From Odiellus spinosus (taxonomy: Eukaryota > Arthropoda > Arachnida > Opiliones > Phalangiidae): DNA of 64,000 nucleotides. Positions 1 through 15,000 of this stretch are shown piece by piece (the first letter of the stretch is position 1; each line of letters begins with the position of its first letter). The stretch lies in assembly GCA_963920705.1 (NCBI GenBank), contig OY987226.1, positions 5,706,501 to 5,770,500 of the forward strand. Direction: 5' to 3'. Under the pieces are notes generated by a model. The model saw only the letters and a list, made by a program, of their open reading frames with translations, made no database searches and was not told where the DNA came from. The position numbers were made by a program, and so were the translations under genes.

Positions 1-2827
1 CCCTTTGTTGCCTGATAGTGAATTATGCCTACCCACTTTCCTACCGTCGAAGTGGTCTATTGCGAACTGCCCTAATGATAGATAGTAGACCAACAAAGTT
101 GTTTAGTCCGAGCGTAACTTGCTGCCGCAATTGGCAAACCGGATCTGGGGGTTTATTGGATGTAGAAGTTCTATAAGCCGCAATCGAACTCTAGCTGTTT
201 TAGATACCTCTTCTTCGTAAATTCCTCTAATTTCCAGGCTTTGTAAGCTTTGTTTGCAATGAAATTATACGAGTTTAACTAACAGTCTCAGATTTTTTCT
301 CATTTAACACCTTATATCGAACTTAGAGAAAGGCGGGTGGTGAGAAACAGCTGCCGTTTATTTACTTTCCAAAAAAGGAAAGATATTTTTTGCCCACAGA
401 CGGAGTTGGTCCTCCATGTTGATGGTGTCAGATAATTAGATACAAACAAATTAACGTCAGCTATTAATTACTCCCAAATTTAAGAATAGAAATATCCAGT
501 TATCTTTTACAAGATTTATTTTTAAAACTAATTGAAGAATATATATTAATAGTAATTAAAAATATTTAGTGTTCATACTATTAAAAAGCCATATTCAAAA
601 TTATGAGGGAAGCTAAAAAGGTTTTAAAAAAGTTCGCCTCAATTATGAAAAATAAAAAATAAAAAAGTTGGAAAATAGTTATTTTGCAGGTTAAAATCCC
701 GTAGTTAGGTTTGGTTAGATTATGATCGTTTTCCACAAACTGTAATCGTTCAGAATAGAAACGTGGAAATCAATTTTTTAACCCACATTTTTAATTAGTC
801 AAAAATTATGGTTTTTGGCATGCCTTAAATACAGTGATGAAATCCTACCATAGTGAATTGAAAATGCTCTACTCAAATTATGTTAGGAACTCATGAAAAA
901 TTTGTGACAGCCTCACTTTAAACGAAATCTGAAAATTACGTATATGGATTTTTTAGAAACCAGAAAGTTAGGTATAATAGTATGAATTATTTAATAAATT
1001 AACTGGAATAAAATTTACGTAATACATTACGGCCGACTAGTGACGGATAGACAAATTAAAACGGCCAGACGACGTTTCGAGTAATTTTTCGTCCCCTCCC
1101 CTTTCATAGCCGGATGGAGCTACATGGAGATGCGCGGCAAAAATCAATATAAGTAGAATCCAATCTAAAGAGAGTGTTCTAGGGCTTCTTAAAGGTTCCC
1201 GACGGTTATAGCTTGAAAGATGTTGTTCCGTTGGGTAGAAAAGGCCGCCGTGTTTTGACGTAGACTTAGGCCACAGTCATGACCCTTTCGGCTGTCTCGA
1301 GTTTCATAATATTATTCATGCGGTTTTTATAGGATTTTTTAGGCCTTTTCTGCCCAATTAGCGGCTACGCGCCGATGTAGAACACTTTGTAGAACGAAAT
1401 GAAGTTACCCTTACCCAAATATTTTCTCGTAACGATGATGCCTGGTTCATTTTTCCGAGATTGCCTATAGCGATTTAACGTAAAATATACGTTTCTACGT
1501 GATGGATATAGGTTTGGGTATGTGTTTACGTAATTTTAATCAATTTATTTAGTTACTAAGAAGAATCTCAATACCCGTATTGTATCAGCGAGTTATATTA
1601 TATGATATTATAATGGATATATATTTACGGTTGAGTGATTTGCTAGACTTTTTATTCGTTTTCCCCGGTTATAAAAAGAAAATAAAAATGGCCCCTTTTA
1701 CAGCAGCTACGTTTTGAGGATAATTGACTCAGTCGGTGTCTTGGCGAATGAGTTCCTTTTTTTGCGTGAACGTTTTTATTCACGCTATAGTTAAAGGGAG
1801 AATGGAATGTTTCGTAGTTATATCAGAATCTTAGGTTGAAATTCGGTGCCCCTAGTAGTAATCTATTGTTCCATCTCGAGTTGACGTTGCTTGGCTTCCA
1901 TTATCTTTAAGTAAATAGTATCTAATCTGAAGTAGGCTATATCTTTATATGCGCGTGTTGTCATTAGTCAACGTATGCTGAAATTAAAAAAGAAAGAGGA
2001 ATAATTATATTTGAAGATGAATATCAGAATCTGGCGTTCATAAGCGTACTCTAACGGCAAACAGTTACAAAAAGTAGTAATTAAGAAAACTACATGCGTG
2101 GCTGCAGAGGCTCACGTGGTTTTTATACTACTTTTGAAAGTATCTGCCGTTAGAGGACGCTTAAGAACACGCTGATTCAATTTTTCCTTTCACTATGGCA
2201 TATATGAATTTGAATAGTTTTTAATGATATTTCCGAAAATACTACTCGAATTTAATTTTTTTTTCATGACAAATCGGTAACATGCTCATCACTTTAAAGT
2301 ACTCGTAACCTAAACTTCATCCGAGGGGCAGACATTCGCTAACTCAGATGTACAAAACTTTAGAACTCTTCGCTCTATCAAAGCTGAACTCCGAGTCAAA
2401 GCTGAAAGTCTGTGAACTCAGGTGTACAGCGAATTCAAGAGTGTCTGACCCCTCGACTTTAATCTATATCCATAAATATCTACAGAAATAAAGCCCAAAT
2501 TTTAATCTCCTAGATTGCCAGTAAATAAAACCGTGTTATACTCCCTTTAAATAAAACAATTATTCTCAACTCATTTACAGAATTACGCTCGGTTTCAAAT
2601 TATATTTTCCAACAAAAAATATATACTTCTATATAATCGTTGTAGTAGCAAATTTTTGCATAGTCTTAACCATACTCACGCTCTAGAATAAGCTTATTTT
2701 TTTATTGTTTACGCAACCGTATTTCCGGTTAGACCCTCCTTGGTTATAAGAGGTACCCTTGCTTTTAAAAATAGACAGCAGCCTACTGTTTTTTTACACA
2801 GCCCTTAAGGCGAGTATAAAATCTCTA
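1..2827. other. Upstream non-coding region, AT-rich
   Basis: I see no supportable coding exon here. Two repeat traces stand out. Around 830-935 a segment ends in GTGACAGCCTCACTTTAA, the terminus of a TTAA-flanked element family also present at 8450-8697 and 56367-56570. At 2322-2455 there is an imperfect palindrome whose outer arms read CGAGGGGCAGACA and, as reverse complement, CGAGGGGTCAGACA. The rest is AT-rich unique-looking sequence. It may hold the upstream part of the stomatin gene if exon A is internal. Confidence 0.5.
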
Positions 2828-3059
2828 ATGACAAACGTGGTTGGTTTTACAGCAGGCCCGTCCAACAGGGATGATGAAAATGTGGCTGGGCCGTCTTCGG
2901 CCAATGCCATGCAGATGCAAGAGGCCATTTCTTTTAGCCATAGCGCTTCCGGTCCTGGTCCGGGTCCGACAACGGCCCTTCTTGGGAGTGGAACTCAACA
3001 ATATCAACAACGTAGAAACACATCGCAAAAAGAATACATTATCGGAGAAACACCGACCT
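2828..3059 (+). CDS. STOM: Stomatin candidate alternative first exon A
   Basis: This candidate exon encodes 77 residues beginning [19 protein letters not shown], rich in Gly, Pro, Ser and Gln. It ends in a strong donor (GTGAGT) at phase 1, the phase required by the core exon at 38962. The start is uncertain: the ATG at 2828 opens the frame, with a TATAAA-like string just upstream. However, a pyrimidine-rich acceptor with tandem AGs (2851-2852 and 2854-2855) lies 25 bases inside and is also phase-1 compatible. The exon could therefore be an internal symmetric exon preceded by one upstream. The motif AGPSS followed by MQMQ is shared with exon C. The residues are low-complexity, so no function can be inferred beyond a variable cytoplasmic tail. 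Confidence 0.6.
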
Positions 3060-6000
3060 GTGAGTTAAATCTTTCTTGTTGGTTGGTTTTTTTGGGGTCT
3101 TTTGTTTTATTATTTTAAACGTTTAAATTAAGGTAGAAATTCGAAATTTTTTTTTATTATTATGTCTTGCATTGACCTCGCAATTATCCTGCCTGAATTT
3201 TGTTTCGCCAATTTACTTTTGAGTAGGACTCGACATTATAAATTATCAATTACCCTTTCACCATTTTATAATTTAAATTTTATTTAAGTATAATTATCTT
3301 AAAAATTACACAGTTTTAACCAAGGGTTAAACGTTAAAAATAGGGTCTGTTTTTGGTTAACCCTTTATCCATTCGACAAAGGCTCGAAAATAGAAAGATA
3401 TATATTTCTTTCGGGAAATTTCCCACGGTCTTCGATTGGACTGAAGTGGAAGTATTACTAACTCGAATATCTTTAATATATTCCGCAAATATATTTTAGA
3501 AACATTATTTATCGTATTTTTTATAAATTATATCTTTAAAATAATTCAAAAACTTTAATTTACACTAAAACTCTTTTGAGTATCCTAATTATCCACGGAT
3601 AATCCAATATAAGTTGTTTTCCGTGGATAATCGATTAAATTAATATTTTTATTATTACAAATATATTACTTTTTCATGATTTTATTGCATCTGAATATTT
3701 CGTGATATATGGGGATTTGGGGTTGACTTATTCAATGAAATATTTTTGGGGATAATTGCCATGACAAACCAATAACTATTCCCGAAAATACGTAGAGTCA
3801 TGGTAGGGGTGGCAACTATTTTAACCTTCGCTTGGCGTAGAACTTGTAGGGTTATTGCATTAAAACCAAACATATTTTAGTTCCCCACCTATTGAACCTG
3901 TATACTTTTTGCGGTCACCTTTATCTCATATATCGCGGTCTTGAACGCATTGTTTACCCGTTGCCCTCTTCTATTAAGTCGAGGAATGACGTCAAAAAAT
4001 GACGTTGCTGTGACGTTCGCACCCTGGCTTTGGCTTGTTCGGTTCAAACTAACAACCGCGGATGGTTTTTGGAGCAATTTTTTGCTTTTTCTTGAATTTA
4101 TCAAAGATCAAAGCTATAGATAAATATATATTTGCTTATCGGTTACCCGCCGACTGGATGGTAAAAACCTTTTTAAACTCAATATGTCACCTGACGTAGG
4201 AATTGAATAGGGCTACTTTTTCTTATATTCTAGAATGGTATATTCTAAGCTTGACTTTCCTTCAAAGTAACGTGTCCCTATGTGAAATTGTGTTTTCAAG
4301 AATCCTGGATGTTAATTAGGTAATTGGCCTCTTTTAAATGTTATTCCGAAAGTGACGTAAATCCGTGTTTGAAGCATTTCTCACCAGGTAGCGCTATAGT
4401 TGAGAATATTCGTTTTCTAACTCCATAGCTGTCCTTGATATATTTATTTTCTTTGTCTATGGTTGAACCATATTTACATGGTACACTATACCATTTTTTC
4501 CATACTCCGCGCAGCTTTGCAAACTCTTCAGCTCTTGTTTGTTCAACTGCCTAATCCCCATTTTCATTTTCGCTCCATATTGTATAAAGTGACTTACCTA
4601 AAGGGAAACTATATGACAAAAAAATTGGTTTTCAAAATAAATATTGCAAATCTTAATTGTAAGCTTGGCCTGGGAAAGTCGGGGAATTAGGAAATAGGCC
4701 CAAAAGGTCAGGGAATTTGAAGATTTCCCCCAAAAGGTCAGGGAAATTGAAGATTTCCCCCAAAAGGTCAGGGAAATTGAAGATTTCCCCCAAAAGGTCA
4801 GGGAATTTGAAGATTTCCCCAAAAGGTCAGGGAATTTGAAGATTTCCCCCAAAAGGTCAGGGAATTTGAAGATTTCCCCCAAAAGGTCAGGGAATTTGAA
4901 GATTTCCCCCAAAAGGTCAGGGAATTTGAAGATTTCCCCCAAAAGGTCTGGGAATTTGAAGATTTCCCCCAAAAGGCCAGGGAATTTGAAGATTTCCCCC
5001 AAAAGGTCAGGGAATTTGAAATATCCAGAGAAATTAAATATTTTGGTACATGTCAAGGAACTGTTTATGATTGGTTTACCAATTGTAATATAATTATTAT
5101 AAGCTTAAAATACTGGCCTAAAGATTATTTTCTCTTTCTTATTCTGAGTATGTTGTCGACCCTGATTGATAAAATATGTCAAATAAAAGTGTGAATTGCC
5201 AAGAGCTAGCTCGTAAGAATAAATTCGCGAAAAATATTAAAATTGGTCAGGGAAAGCTCAAAAAGTCAGGGAAATTATGTTCCAAAATTTTGTAAGAACC
5301 CTGCTAGTAAAGCCCGAGTCGTAGACTACAGGCTAATTATCATATTAATTAATCTGGAAGTTATAATGAGCCTGAGGAAGATCTTATAATAACGGCAGCT
5401 AGATTAATGATTAATAAAGATCCACTTTTGAAATACTCAAAAGAATATTTTGCAGGGACGAAGCCTTAATTTCAATTTTAGTCGAAATGGGTAATCTAGG
5501 AGAGAGGCACTAATCAAAAAATTAAATTCATTCAAAATGAGTTTAAGTTCATTTTTAGTTCATAGTTTCCCTTTAAAGCAATTAAATTTCTTTTTATTTG
5601 TTGTTGGAATATAATCAGAAAAGGCGCTGGGTGTGGGAATGGAGGTAACACCCTTAGAATACTTGATTGTCCTGGGAAAAAATTCTTTCGCGCCAAATGG
5701 AGCTCGTTTTATTTTCGCTCTATAAAAGAGGGCGTCAGCGTCTTTACGACAAACGATTGACGTCTTTTCCGGGAGACAAAATCTCCCTGGGATATGTAAT
5801 GTCTTGACTTATAAACAAACGTCACGTAAGTCTCGCAGCCATATTTTATTTGAACCAATCGGAGCTTGCTCTATTTAGGAAACGCGTGTCAATGACATGT
5901 CTCATTGAAATTCTCGTTTTATGAGACCGTGAACTCTGAAATTGTACCATATATAACAAAATTAAGACTTTTACGCTTAGATTAGTTGGTATTTGAGATT

Positions 6001-9000
6001 AAGCTGGCGATTTGAGACTCACTAGAAATAAAATTTTGAGCTTGATTAAATTCAACTCAAAACCGCGTGTTTTAAATAAAAACTCTTCTATGTTCAAGTT
6101 GAGTTTGCATCGACTTCTTTTCTACAATGTAGTTTAATATTGTGTATATATGCGCTTTAGCATTTTCTCATTTTGCAAACGTCGTGACTCGTTTGAAACT
6201 TAAGCGTTCCCAGTAAATTTTGACATCCCTGATAAATGATAAATTTTGAAATCTCAAAAGTTTAAGATTTAAGATCTTGTACGCAAGAAAGCTAGCTAAT
6301 TTTAAAGGACTTGGGCCAATTTTCTGAATTTCTATCCATAAGGCCTTAAAGGGAGAATGCAACCTAATTACAAGTGATTTTTTATCGATTCCTTATCGTG
6401 TAAATAGGTCTAATCCATCGATAAAAAGTTTACAATACAAATATTAAACTAGAAATAAATTTAAAACTTACCCAGAAAATAGGCTTAGCGGGATTGATGG
6501 AGATCCTGAATCGCGTCCGTGTCAGGTCTAGCGACCAATGAGCAAAGGCCCGTCGTTCACGCGACATCTCCACGAGACTTACGTCGCGCGCGATTGGTCG
6601 CTAGACCTTACACGCGAGGAAATCAGGAGCTCCATGAATCCCACTAAGCCTATTTTCAGGGTAAGTTTTAAATTTATTTCTAGTTTAATATTTGTTTGTA
6701 AATATTTTCAGTAGTGGATTAGACCTATTTAAACAATAAGGAATTGATAAAAAATCACTTGTTATTAGGTTGCATTCTCCCTTTAAAGTATTTTTAAATT
6801 TGTAACTTTCACCACCACTTAAAAACCTTGCATTCTTATAAAATCCAAAAATCTCCTATAAGTATTATTTTTTATAAAAAATGGTCCTCCAACTGACTTT
6901 TCATCATCCCCAGGTTTTTGGCGCCAAATAATGTTTATATTGCAAGTTTTGAGTGGCAAATATATATGTATTTCAATGTTAAGAAGTCGTATTTGTCTCT
7001 TTTACCATGATTGATGAGTTTATTTTATATAATCCTTTTTTCCCCCTTGAAAAATGAAAAACAATATTTTGTTTGGATCGCAAAACGATTATCAATAATG
7101 TGGAATGTTTTATTATTCCAGAGACATTGGGCGTTTATCGCATAATATCGGCCAGTGTTTCATGTTTTGTTATGGGTGGTTAAACAAATTCTACTACCAG
7201 TAATGACTATTTCTTAGGCAAATATTTGTTCCTTGATTTTAAAAGTTTTTTTAGGCCGGCCACTGATGTTCTATAGAAGCATTTTTTTTAATCTTACCAA
7301 GAAGGATCAGATAAGGAGAGGAAAAGTGGGGCTGCGTTGAGTTAGAGAGAGAAGAGCCAACCTCCCACTCGGGTGGAAAGGGGGATAGGAAATTCTCGAG
7401 GTAAACTGTTGTCACGTGGTCGCTAGCTAGCGCGTCTCATAAAGGATTCGTTTTACCCACGTGACAACAATTTACCACGAAGCATGTCTACCAGCGTCTG
7501 TCCCCCGTTCTCCCAGAGTGGGAGTTTAGGCCGATGCAGTAAGAGCCGCGCCGTTCCCACTTTTCCTCTCCTTATCTGATCCTTCTTGATCTTACATTCT
7601 CAGTAGTATAAGTTAACTGCTAGATCCATATTAGTTAAAACAGTGGTATTCAAATAATGTAGCCAGCGATTTCTCAACTAATTTTAACGTAAATTTCACT
7701 TCTAACCTAATACTACATAAGTTAGGGGCGTTCTCCTCCTATAATTTACAAACCCATTGCAATCTTTTTGAACGAAATCAGAAGCCGATGAAACCCTCCT
7801 TTGAAGTTTATTACTCCCGGGTCTTGTCTACCCCTCTCTGTATGGGTTATTCTCAAAAGGCGCGATCCGTACGCCTCCTAACGGTAGATGTTTTCGGAGC
7901 GGGAGTTCGTCGAGCAAATATCTCTAGCAGCCTTGGAGTTCGTCCAAAAACGTCGTCGTTTGTGGAGAGAGAGAATTTCCAATTTTCCGTAGACAGGGGG
8001 GATGAAGTAGGACCCCTTCTAACTCGTAAAATTGGGAATTTTACCCATACAGAGAGGAGCGCTATATGGAACATTGGAGTAGTAGACTTCAAAGGAGGGT
8101 TTCATCGGCTTCTGACGAAATATATTTTGCTGCGTGTCAGCCCTTAAAAAAATTAATTTCAGGCTTGTGCGAAACCCCCCCCCCCCCCAAAAAAAAAAAA
8201 AAAAAAAAAAAATATCCTATCGAGGCGCCAAAAAAAGGTGTAAACATAAAAATGGCCCCTGCGAATTTCTCAACGAAGGCGCGAGAGATAGGATTAGTCT
8301 AAAACATTATCCAGATGGAACCTCGCGTTATTTTAAACATTCAAGAACTTTCTAGCCTAGATACCGTGGCTTTTCATTGATCCGTGCTTATTTTTACTAT
8401 CACTAAAACCCTTTTAAGCTCTTTTTATTATTTTTTCTTCTTCTTCTTCTTAAAGTGAGGCTGTAACCATTTTTAGACGATTATACGTAATGCTTTTTTA
8501 TAATCTTTAACATAAAAAGTATTTTTTTATCGATTCCTTATCGTTTAAATAGCCCTAATCCACAGTAAAGAAATTACAAATAATTATTAAACTAGAAATA
8601 AATTTAAAACTTACCATCAAAATAGGCTTAGCTGGATTTATTGAGATCCTGAATTTTTTAATTTCGTATTCAAGGATGTGCGACAGCCTCACTTTAAAGA
8701 TGGCTGCGAAAAGATCTAAACTATGCCGCCCTAATTTAAAATATATTGGTGTTGAAGTGTAAGGAGATTAAACTCTTATTTTCAACCGTCTTTTGCAAAA
8801 CTATTTTTATCTCAATGAGAATTAACATTTTGTGTTAATCCCCCTTGGCTTTCGCTAGTTAGTAAGTTTTCTTTTGAACCGAAACTATGATTAGATTTTG
8901 CGCATGCGCGTATTAAGATAAATTATTTATTAAAGGGAGAGTCAAGTCTAAATTGGTTTTATCGATTAATACTAAATGGCGCCTTTTTTTGATTAGTCGG

Positions 9001-12000
9001 AGGTTCTCCTAGTTTTGATTGATTACCTAAATCTGAATCCTTCCCTACTGTGTTTTTAATTTTTTAATATATGTTCGGAATTTTAATTTTGAGTCGTCTT
9101 AAAAACGTGTCAACCAAGAGATTTAAAATATGGTATTTTAAATAGAGAATTCAACCTAACAAGTGATTTTTTTTTATCGATTCCTTATCGTTTCAATATA
9201 AAATGTGGTAAATATTTACTATATTTTCTATTAATCCACCAGTAAAAAAAGTTTACAAACAAATATTAAACTAGAAATAAATTTAAAACTTACACGGAAA
9301 ATAGGCTTAGCTGGATTCATGGAGATCATAAATTTCTTCCCATTGAAGGGCCATTGACCAATCGAATGTTATTGGAAGTCTCACAGAGATCTCACCTTAA
9401 AGACGGTCTCTAAGTAACCCTTCAATCCCAAAAAATCAATGCAGGGTGACCTCTTTTCCTATATTTCCCATTTTTTTTCCTATATTTTCACCTCCTTCCT
9501 ATTTTCTCCTATAATTTAATGGGAATTCCTATAATCTCCTATATTTCTACTCAAAATCTCTAGTTAAGGGTAAAGTTCTAAATCATACTGTCAGCTGTGG
9601 CTGTATAAGATTATTTTAGCTTAACTGTACATTTTCCATTTAACATAGTCTGTAAAATTCCATACTATTTAAGCCATTGGATCATATTAATACCATGTTT
9701 AAAACGGTGGCGAGAGTTGTGACGCGATAATAAACATGGTTCCTTTTTAATTAATTATTTTCCTATTTTATCATATATTTTACACTTATTTCTTCCTATT
9801 TTGTCCTATATTTTACGTAAAATTCTTCCTAAATTTGCCTATATTTCCTATATAGGATTTTAAAATTTTCAGTGCTCACCCAGCGATCTCCATGAATCCA
9901 GCCTATTTTAAATTTATTCCTAGTTTAATATTTGTTTGTAAATTATTTTATTGGTGGATTAGGCCTATTTAAACGATAAGGAATCGATAAAGTCGCTTGT
10001 TGTTAAGTTGCATACTCTCTTTAAGGAGATTTATACGCTCAGTCTAGTCCGGATAACCACTAGGATAGAGCCGATTTAAAATTGGCATCTTTACGAGAAA
10101 AAGTCACGTGGTGTAGTGAAGCGCGCCTTATTTTATTTTTTTGCCTTTCATCATTTCATAAAGTTTAAGGCGGGAAACTTTGACGATGGGAAAAAAAAAA
10201 AAAAGAAAAGCTCATAAAGACGTACGAGTTCTAAACGTCATAATATTCGGGGTACAAGCTGTGAAAAAAAGGTTCGCAGTCAAAGACGCCTGGAGAAATT
10301 CTGTTTAGTATTTCTTTGGATGAATCTGCTGGTCGTAACTTTACGCTGTACTTCATCCGTTGAGAGATACCAAGATCTGGTAGTCTGGGGAATCTTATCT
10401 TTTTAATGTATTTCAAATTTCAATGGAGGGTACTACGGCTACCGTGTTGAATCAATCGACAATTACCACCACTTTGGCAATACCTGTTTCTTCAGTACAG
10501 TCTAGTACTTCGACGACTACAACCAGTCACCCCGTAGCTCCTTCGCGCGTTTACATCGGAAGCCCATCAGGTGAATAAGATTTTCTACAATATAAGGCAT
10601 GGGCTATTAACAATTCGAATGGCATCGCCCTGCATTTTCGTAAACTAACTCTTATGTTTAAGTAGACACGCAATCTGACTCGATTCGTGGTCTTGTTAAA
10701 TTTATCTCGCGCCCAGCTAGCGAATTTATTCTTTAGAAAGTTCAAAAAATTCCTGTGGCTGTTTATTACATACGCGTGATGTCGGTTTTACTCTTCATTT
10801 TAATATGCTCTCATAAAATAACGAAAGAAATCGGCTAACACAATGAGGGAAAAATCAATTTTGGTCAAAAATGGTCCCAAGTTAGAAAATTCCAAAATAA
10901 TTCGACCAAATACACGAAATGAAATAACTTGATTTCAACAAAAAATTCCACTTTTGTTTAAAGGGGAACTTAGACACGGTTTTTGTCATTTAAATTAATT
11001 TCAGAAGTTTGGTAAAATTTATATTAAAATTAAATATAAATTCGGGCCAATCATATTATTTCAGACTTCAACAGTGCTTGCAAGCCAGCGTTTGATGCCT
11101 ATCCTTTTTTCTGTTAGGGCATTACAAGCACTGTTGAATGCTGAAATAATATGATTGGGCCGCGAAATTATACTTGCCAAGTTTCCCTTTAATTCGTGTT
11201 ATTTCGTTTGATCTATTTGGTTGAATTCTGATTTAATTTTATAATTTGGACCATAATTGATCAAATTAGATATTATTATTCCAAGGTTATGTAAGGAATT
11301 ATTAGAAAGGTAATATTTTAGTTTTTTTCATACTATTAAAAACCTATATTGAAAATTTTACATCTCTTGGTTGCCGCGTTTTTAAGAAATCTATTAAAAA
11401 ACCAAATATATATATATTTTGTTTCACTTCGATGACATGTAGAATGATTCTCTAGCGTAATTACGATAAGTTAAGACTTTCTAAACTAATAAGTACTTTC
11501 ACGAAAGAGACGGTGTGACAGCTACCGTATGAAGTGCCATATGGCGTCACGTTTTTGAGAGCTATATATTTTATTGCTTGGATAGTCTGAAAGATCCAAT
11601 TTTTCCCTTCAATCTTCAATATTCAAGATTTATTATATGTTAACTTAAAAATACAAACCCTTTAAAATGTATTAGGGGCGCAGTTATGTTTAACATAAAA
11701 TACGGTATTAAAGTATAAATAGTACACTGTCATTAAGGCAAATACAACAATAGAGAAAAAAAAAGTAGATGAAGTTATAATTAAGTTACAAATCATTTTC
11801 ACAGACTAATTCCTACTCGATTTAAAATGGTTTAATCTACACCCACTAAAATATTTCTTACATTTGAGTATCAGACCCACATAATTTTTTTTAATTAAAT
11901 ACCTCTGAAAAAAACATATTTTGTATAAGCGTTCCTATTTTAGCCGAATTTCTCTTCGCGAATACAGTAATGCTTTGTATGATGTGAATAGATCAAAATT

Positions 12001-15000
12001 CGACCCTATCTAAAAATAATCTGATTCGTATATTTTTAAATCGGGTTACCTATCCCCGAATTTAGATTTTAAAACTAATAATCCCCGCTCGTTAAAAATA
12101 TTTAAAGGAATAATGAAGCCAGACGCCAAATGTTATTTTGCAGATTATACTAATTATTATACTTCTTTGCTTATTAATCATTCAGTAAATATCATTAAAT
12201 TGTGCCTAACTTTTTAAAGAATATGTTTTTGGCAACATACCCTTCGACATTTATACCTTTTGCGTAAGCCCTCTACACATTAGTCCATTTTAGAGCGTTG
12301 CGTCACGTACCGCCAATCGTTTTAGCTCTGGTTGATGTTTAGATTCGAGGGATTTATTAAAAATCTCCGTAACGCTTGATTTTGCGCGTAAAAATAGACA
12401 AACGCGTCGTATAGCGCGTTACAGAGATCGTGACTAGGAGAAAGTGCGAAGAGCGTTGCGTCACATGCCGCCAATCGTTTTAGGGCGTGACGTTTGATAT
12501 TAAATTCATCGATAAGCTCGTGAACTCTAATCAGCTCGCGCTCTACGCGACGCTCGAAAATGGGCTAGTGTGTAGTGGACTTTTGTAAAAAATCTCTGCG
12601 ACACGATCATGCGCGTGGAAATCTATGAACTAGTGATGTAGCTCGATACCAAAAAAAAAAGGTAGCAACTAGTCGTATCTACGTTTTTCACAGAAAAAGT
12701 AGGGTGGCGCCATATTTGATTTAGGTTCATGATATAATTTCTTAAAATGAGGTTTTGCAACTTCATTCTCCCTTTAAGCTGTCTGCAGTAGGGTATTTCT
12801 AATGAATTATTGCATCTTCCTCTGAAAAATTGGCCCCCGCAAAAAATATTTGTAATTGCGCCAAAAAGAAGACATTGCCAGCTGATGTATGATGTAGACT
12901 GCGTGAAGGTACGCTTCGTTTGCAAAAATATCAGAACCACGACTCCGGTTTTTTTTAATGTCCGTGACTAATAATATAATTAAGATGTTGTTCATTAAAT
13001 TAGTATCAGTTTTATGGTAATTAGCCTAATTACAAACCCCCCCAAAATGTTGAATACTCCTCGTTAGCTTTAGAGTGAACTTATATATTGTATATAATTT
13101 TGAACCTGAACCAAAAAGCCATAAATTTTAACTCCGAGTTCATATAACTTTTATTAACTGGATTATTATGAGATAATATCGATTTGCATAAAAATATACA
13201 ATCGTGCATTCAGGTAAACTTATCCGAAGACGAAATGAAAAGGATATTGGTAATTAATTTATAGATAAAGCTTCAAACGTTTATCTACAGATAAACCTAA
13301 TCCATTTTACTATCTATTTTTGAATGTAAAAATTCTCGAGAAAACGGAATTGTAAATGCTAATGAAATATCGCGTAAAAATGGCAAGTTACCAAATTTAA
13401 CTCTAAAGGCAAGCTATTTCTTAGAAACATCTCTTTTGGTTCATGCACCATTTCAAAGGCGAACTATCATTGAGTCATTTAGAAATAAATCTATCATTTA
13501 TTCGTGCCTAATTTCGTAATTAACGGGCCAAGTAGTTACCAGGAAACCTTTCCCGTGTTTTTAAAATCGAATGAAAATCATTAATGGTTTGACTTAATTC
13601 TCTCTTTATAATAAAACCCTAATAAAACTTAGGCCTATCTAAACCTTTTTGTTTTGTTTCTAAAACATTTTGGCCCTAAAAGCTTTCCCTCCAAATTCTT
13701 TGTTAAATAAATACATTATGAGCACGATATATCCAAGAGAAAGGAGAGATAGATGGTTCTGAGTTTAACTTTATAAGTGCCCTCCGTTTGTAGTCGTGGG
13801 AAGAGAATCGAATCCCGTGAATGAGATAGGGATGCAAATCTCTAAAGGAACCATATACGTAATTACGTTAGCCTGAAGTTCAGATTGATGCAATTTTGAG
13901 ATTTCCACTTTCGTTCAGATGCACTTTATCTTGTGTTTAGAGCACGAATTTTGGAATTAACCTAAATGAATCTCTTTAGTTGAGCTCTACGATTAGTTAT
14001 TTAAGCATTTAGACATCTTGTTTTGATGGAACTTCTACTAAAGAAAGATTATAGGCATAGAAATCTTCATCTTTAAATTTTCACAACTGATTGCAATCGG
14101 TAAAATGAAAAAGTGCTTTTAAAGTGATGACGTCACAAAGTAGAATTTTCGGGAAAATATACATATTCGCAACAGTAATGTTTTATAATCGGTTTTATAA
14201 AAATACCTTCTACGTTGCTTTCTGGCACGTTACGTATCGGTGCATTCGCGCGGTCTCTATCGTGAAAGTACTTCATCCCGAAATTCCTACGTTTTGTTTT
14301 AAATCTTATCATTAATCGCATTTGTCCCCACATTCTACGTCATCAGTAAGCTAAAACTATAAAATAGTTTTTTATATTTTTATATTTTTTAAAAAGGAGT
14401 CAACGCAAATGTGTATAACTTTGAATATTTGTTTTAAATAAGACAGGGCGACTCCATTTCCTATTTTCTTCTAAATTTTAATAATTCCTATATTCTCCTA
14501 TATTTCGATTCTATAGTCGAGAAATTAAAATATTTCAATGAATTTAAGATTACTCTTCCGTTAAATTTCATAAAATTTAATCAGATAATTCTTGTTACTA
14601 TACCGCGAATGAACCGGTGACGAGAAAATTTTCTACAACATTTTGAAAGCTTTGCTAAATCCTAAAAATCGCGTTACAGACCATTTAATGTCCAATATTA
14701 AAAAATTAAAAATGGTGACGAAATCACTTAAAAAATATTATAATTCGCGTAGAGAGAAAACAGTGACATGCTTTGACTCGTCTGTTCAAAATAAATGGGT
14801 CATTATTAGAGTCTAACGCTTCACTAACTAAATCCCTTGGATTATCTCCTCCTTCGTATCCATATTTCATATCCCGATGGACCTAGTAAGGTTTTAATCC
14901 AATTTGCGCTATAGACGTAATATTAGATTCAGCACAAACCTTGGTACAGCCTCTTTACCCATTTTCAATCGATAATTTTTTGAATTTTTAATTTTTTTTT

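Noticed and set aside
4598..5056. 152-codon minus frame and 85-codon plus frame with repeated peptide units
   Set aside because: Produced by the 30-bp minisatellite, whose length is divisible by three. No splice or start context.
7788..8147. 119-codon plus-strand frame (and 123 codons at 16294-16665, 79 on the opposite strand of both)
   Set aside because: These lie inside MITE family 3, recur only because the element is repeated, and change frame in the other copies. Not genes.
12623..12995. Two overlapping minus-strand frames (105 and 62 codons)
   Set aside because: No recognisable protein; one ends in a family 1-like MITE remnant. Ordinary AT-rich chance frames.
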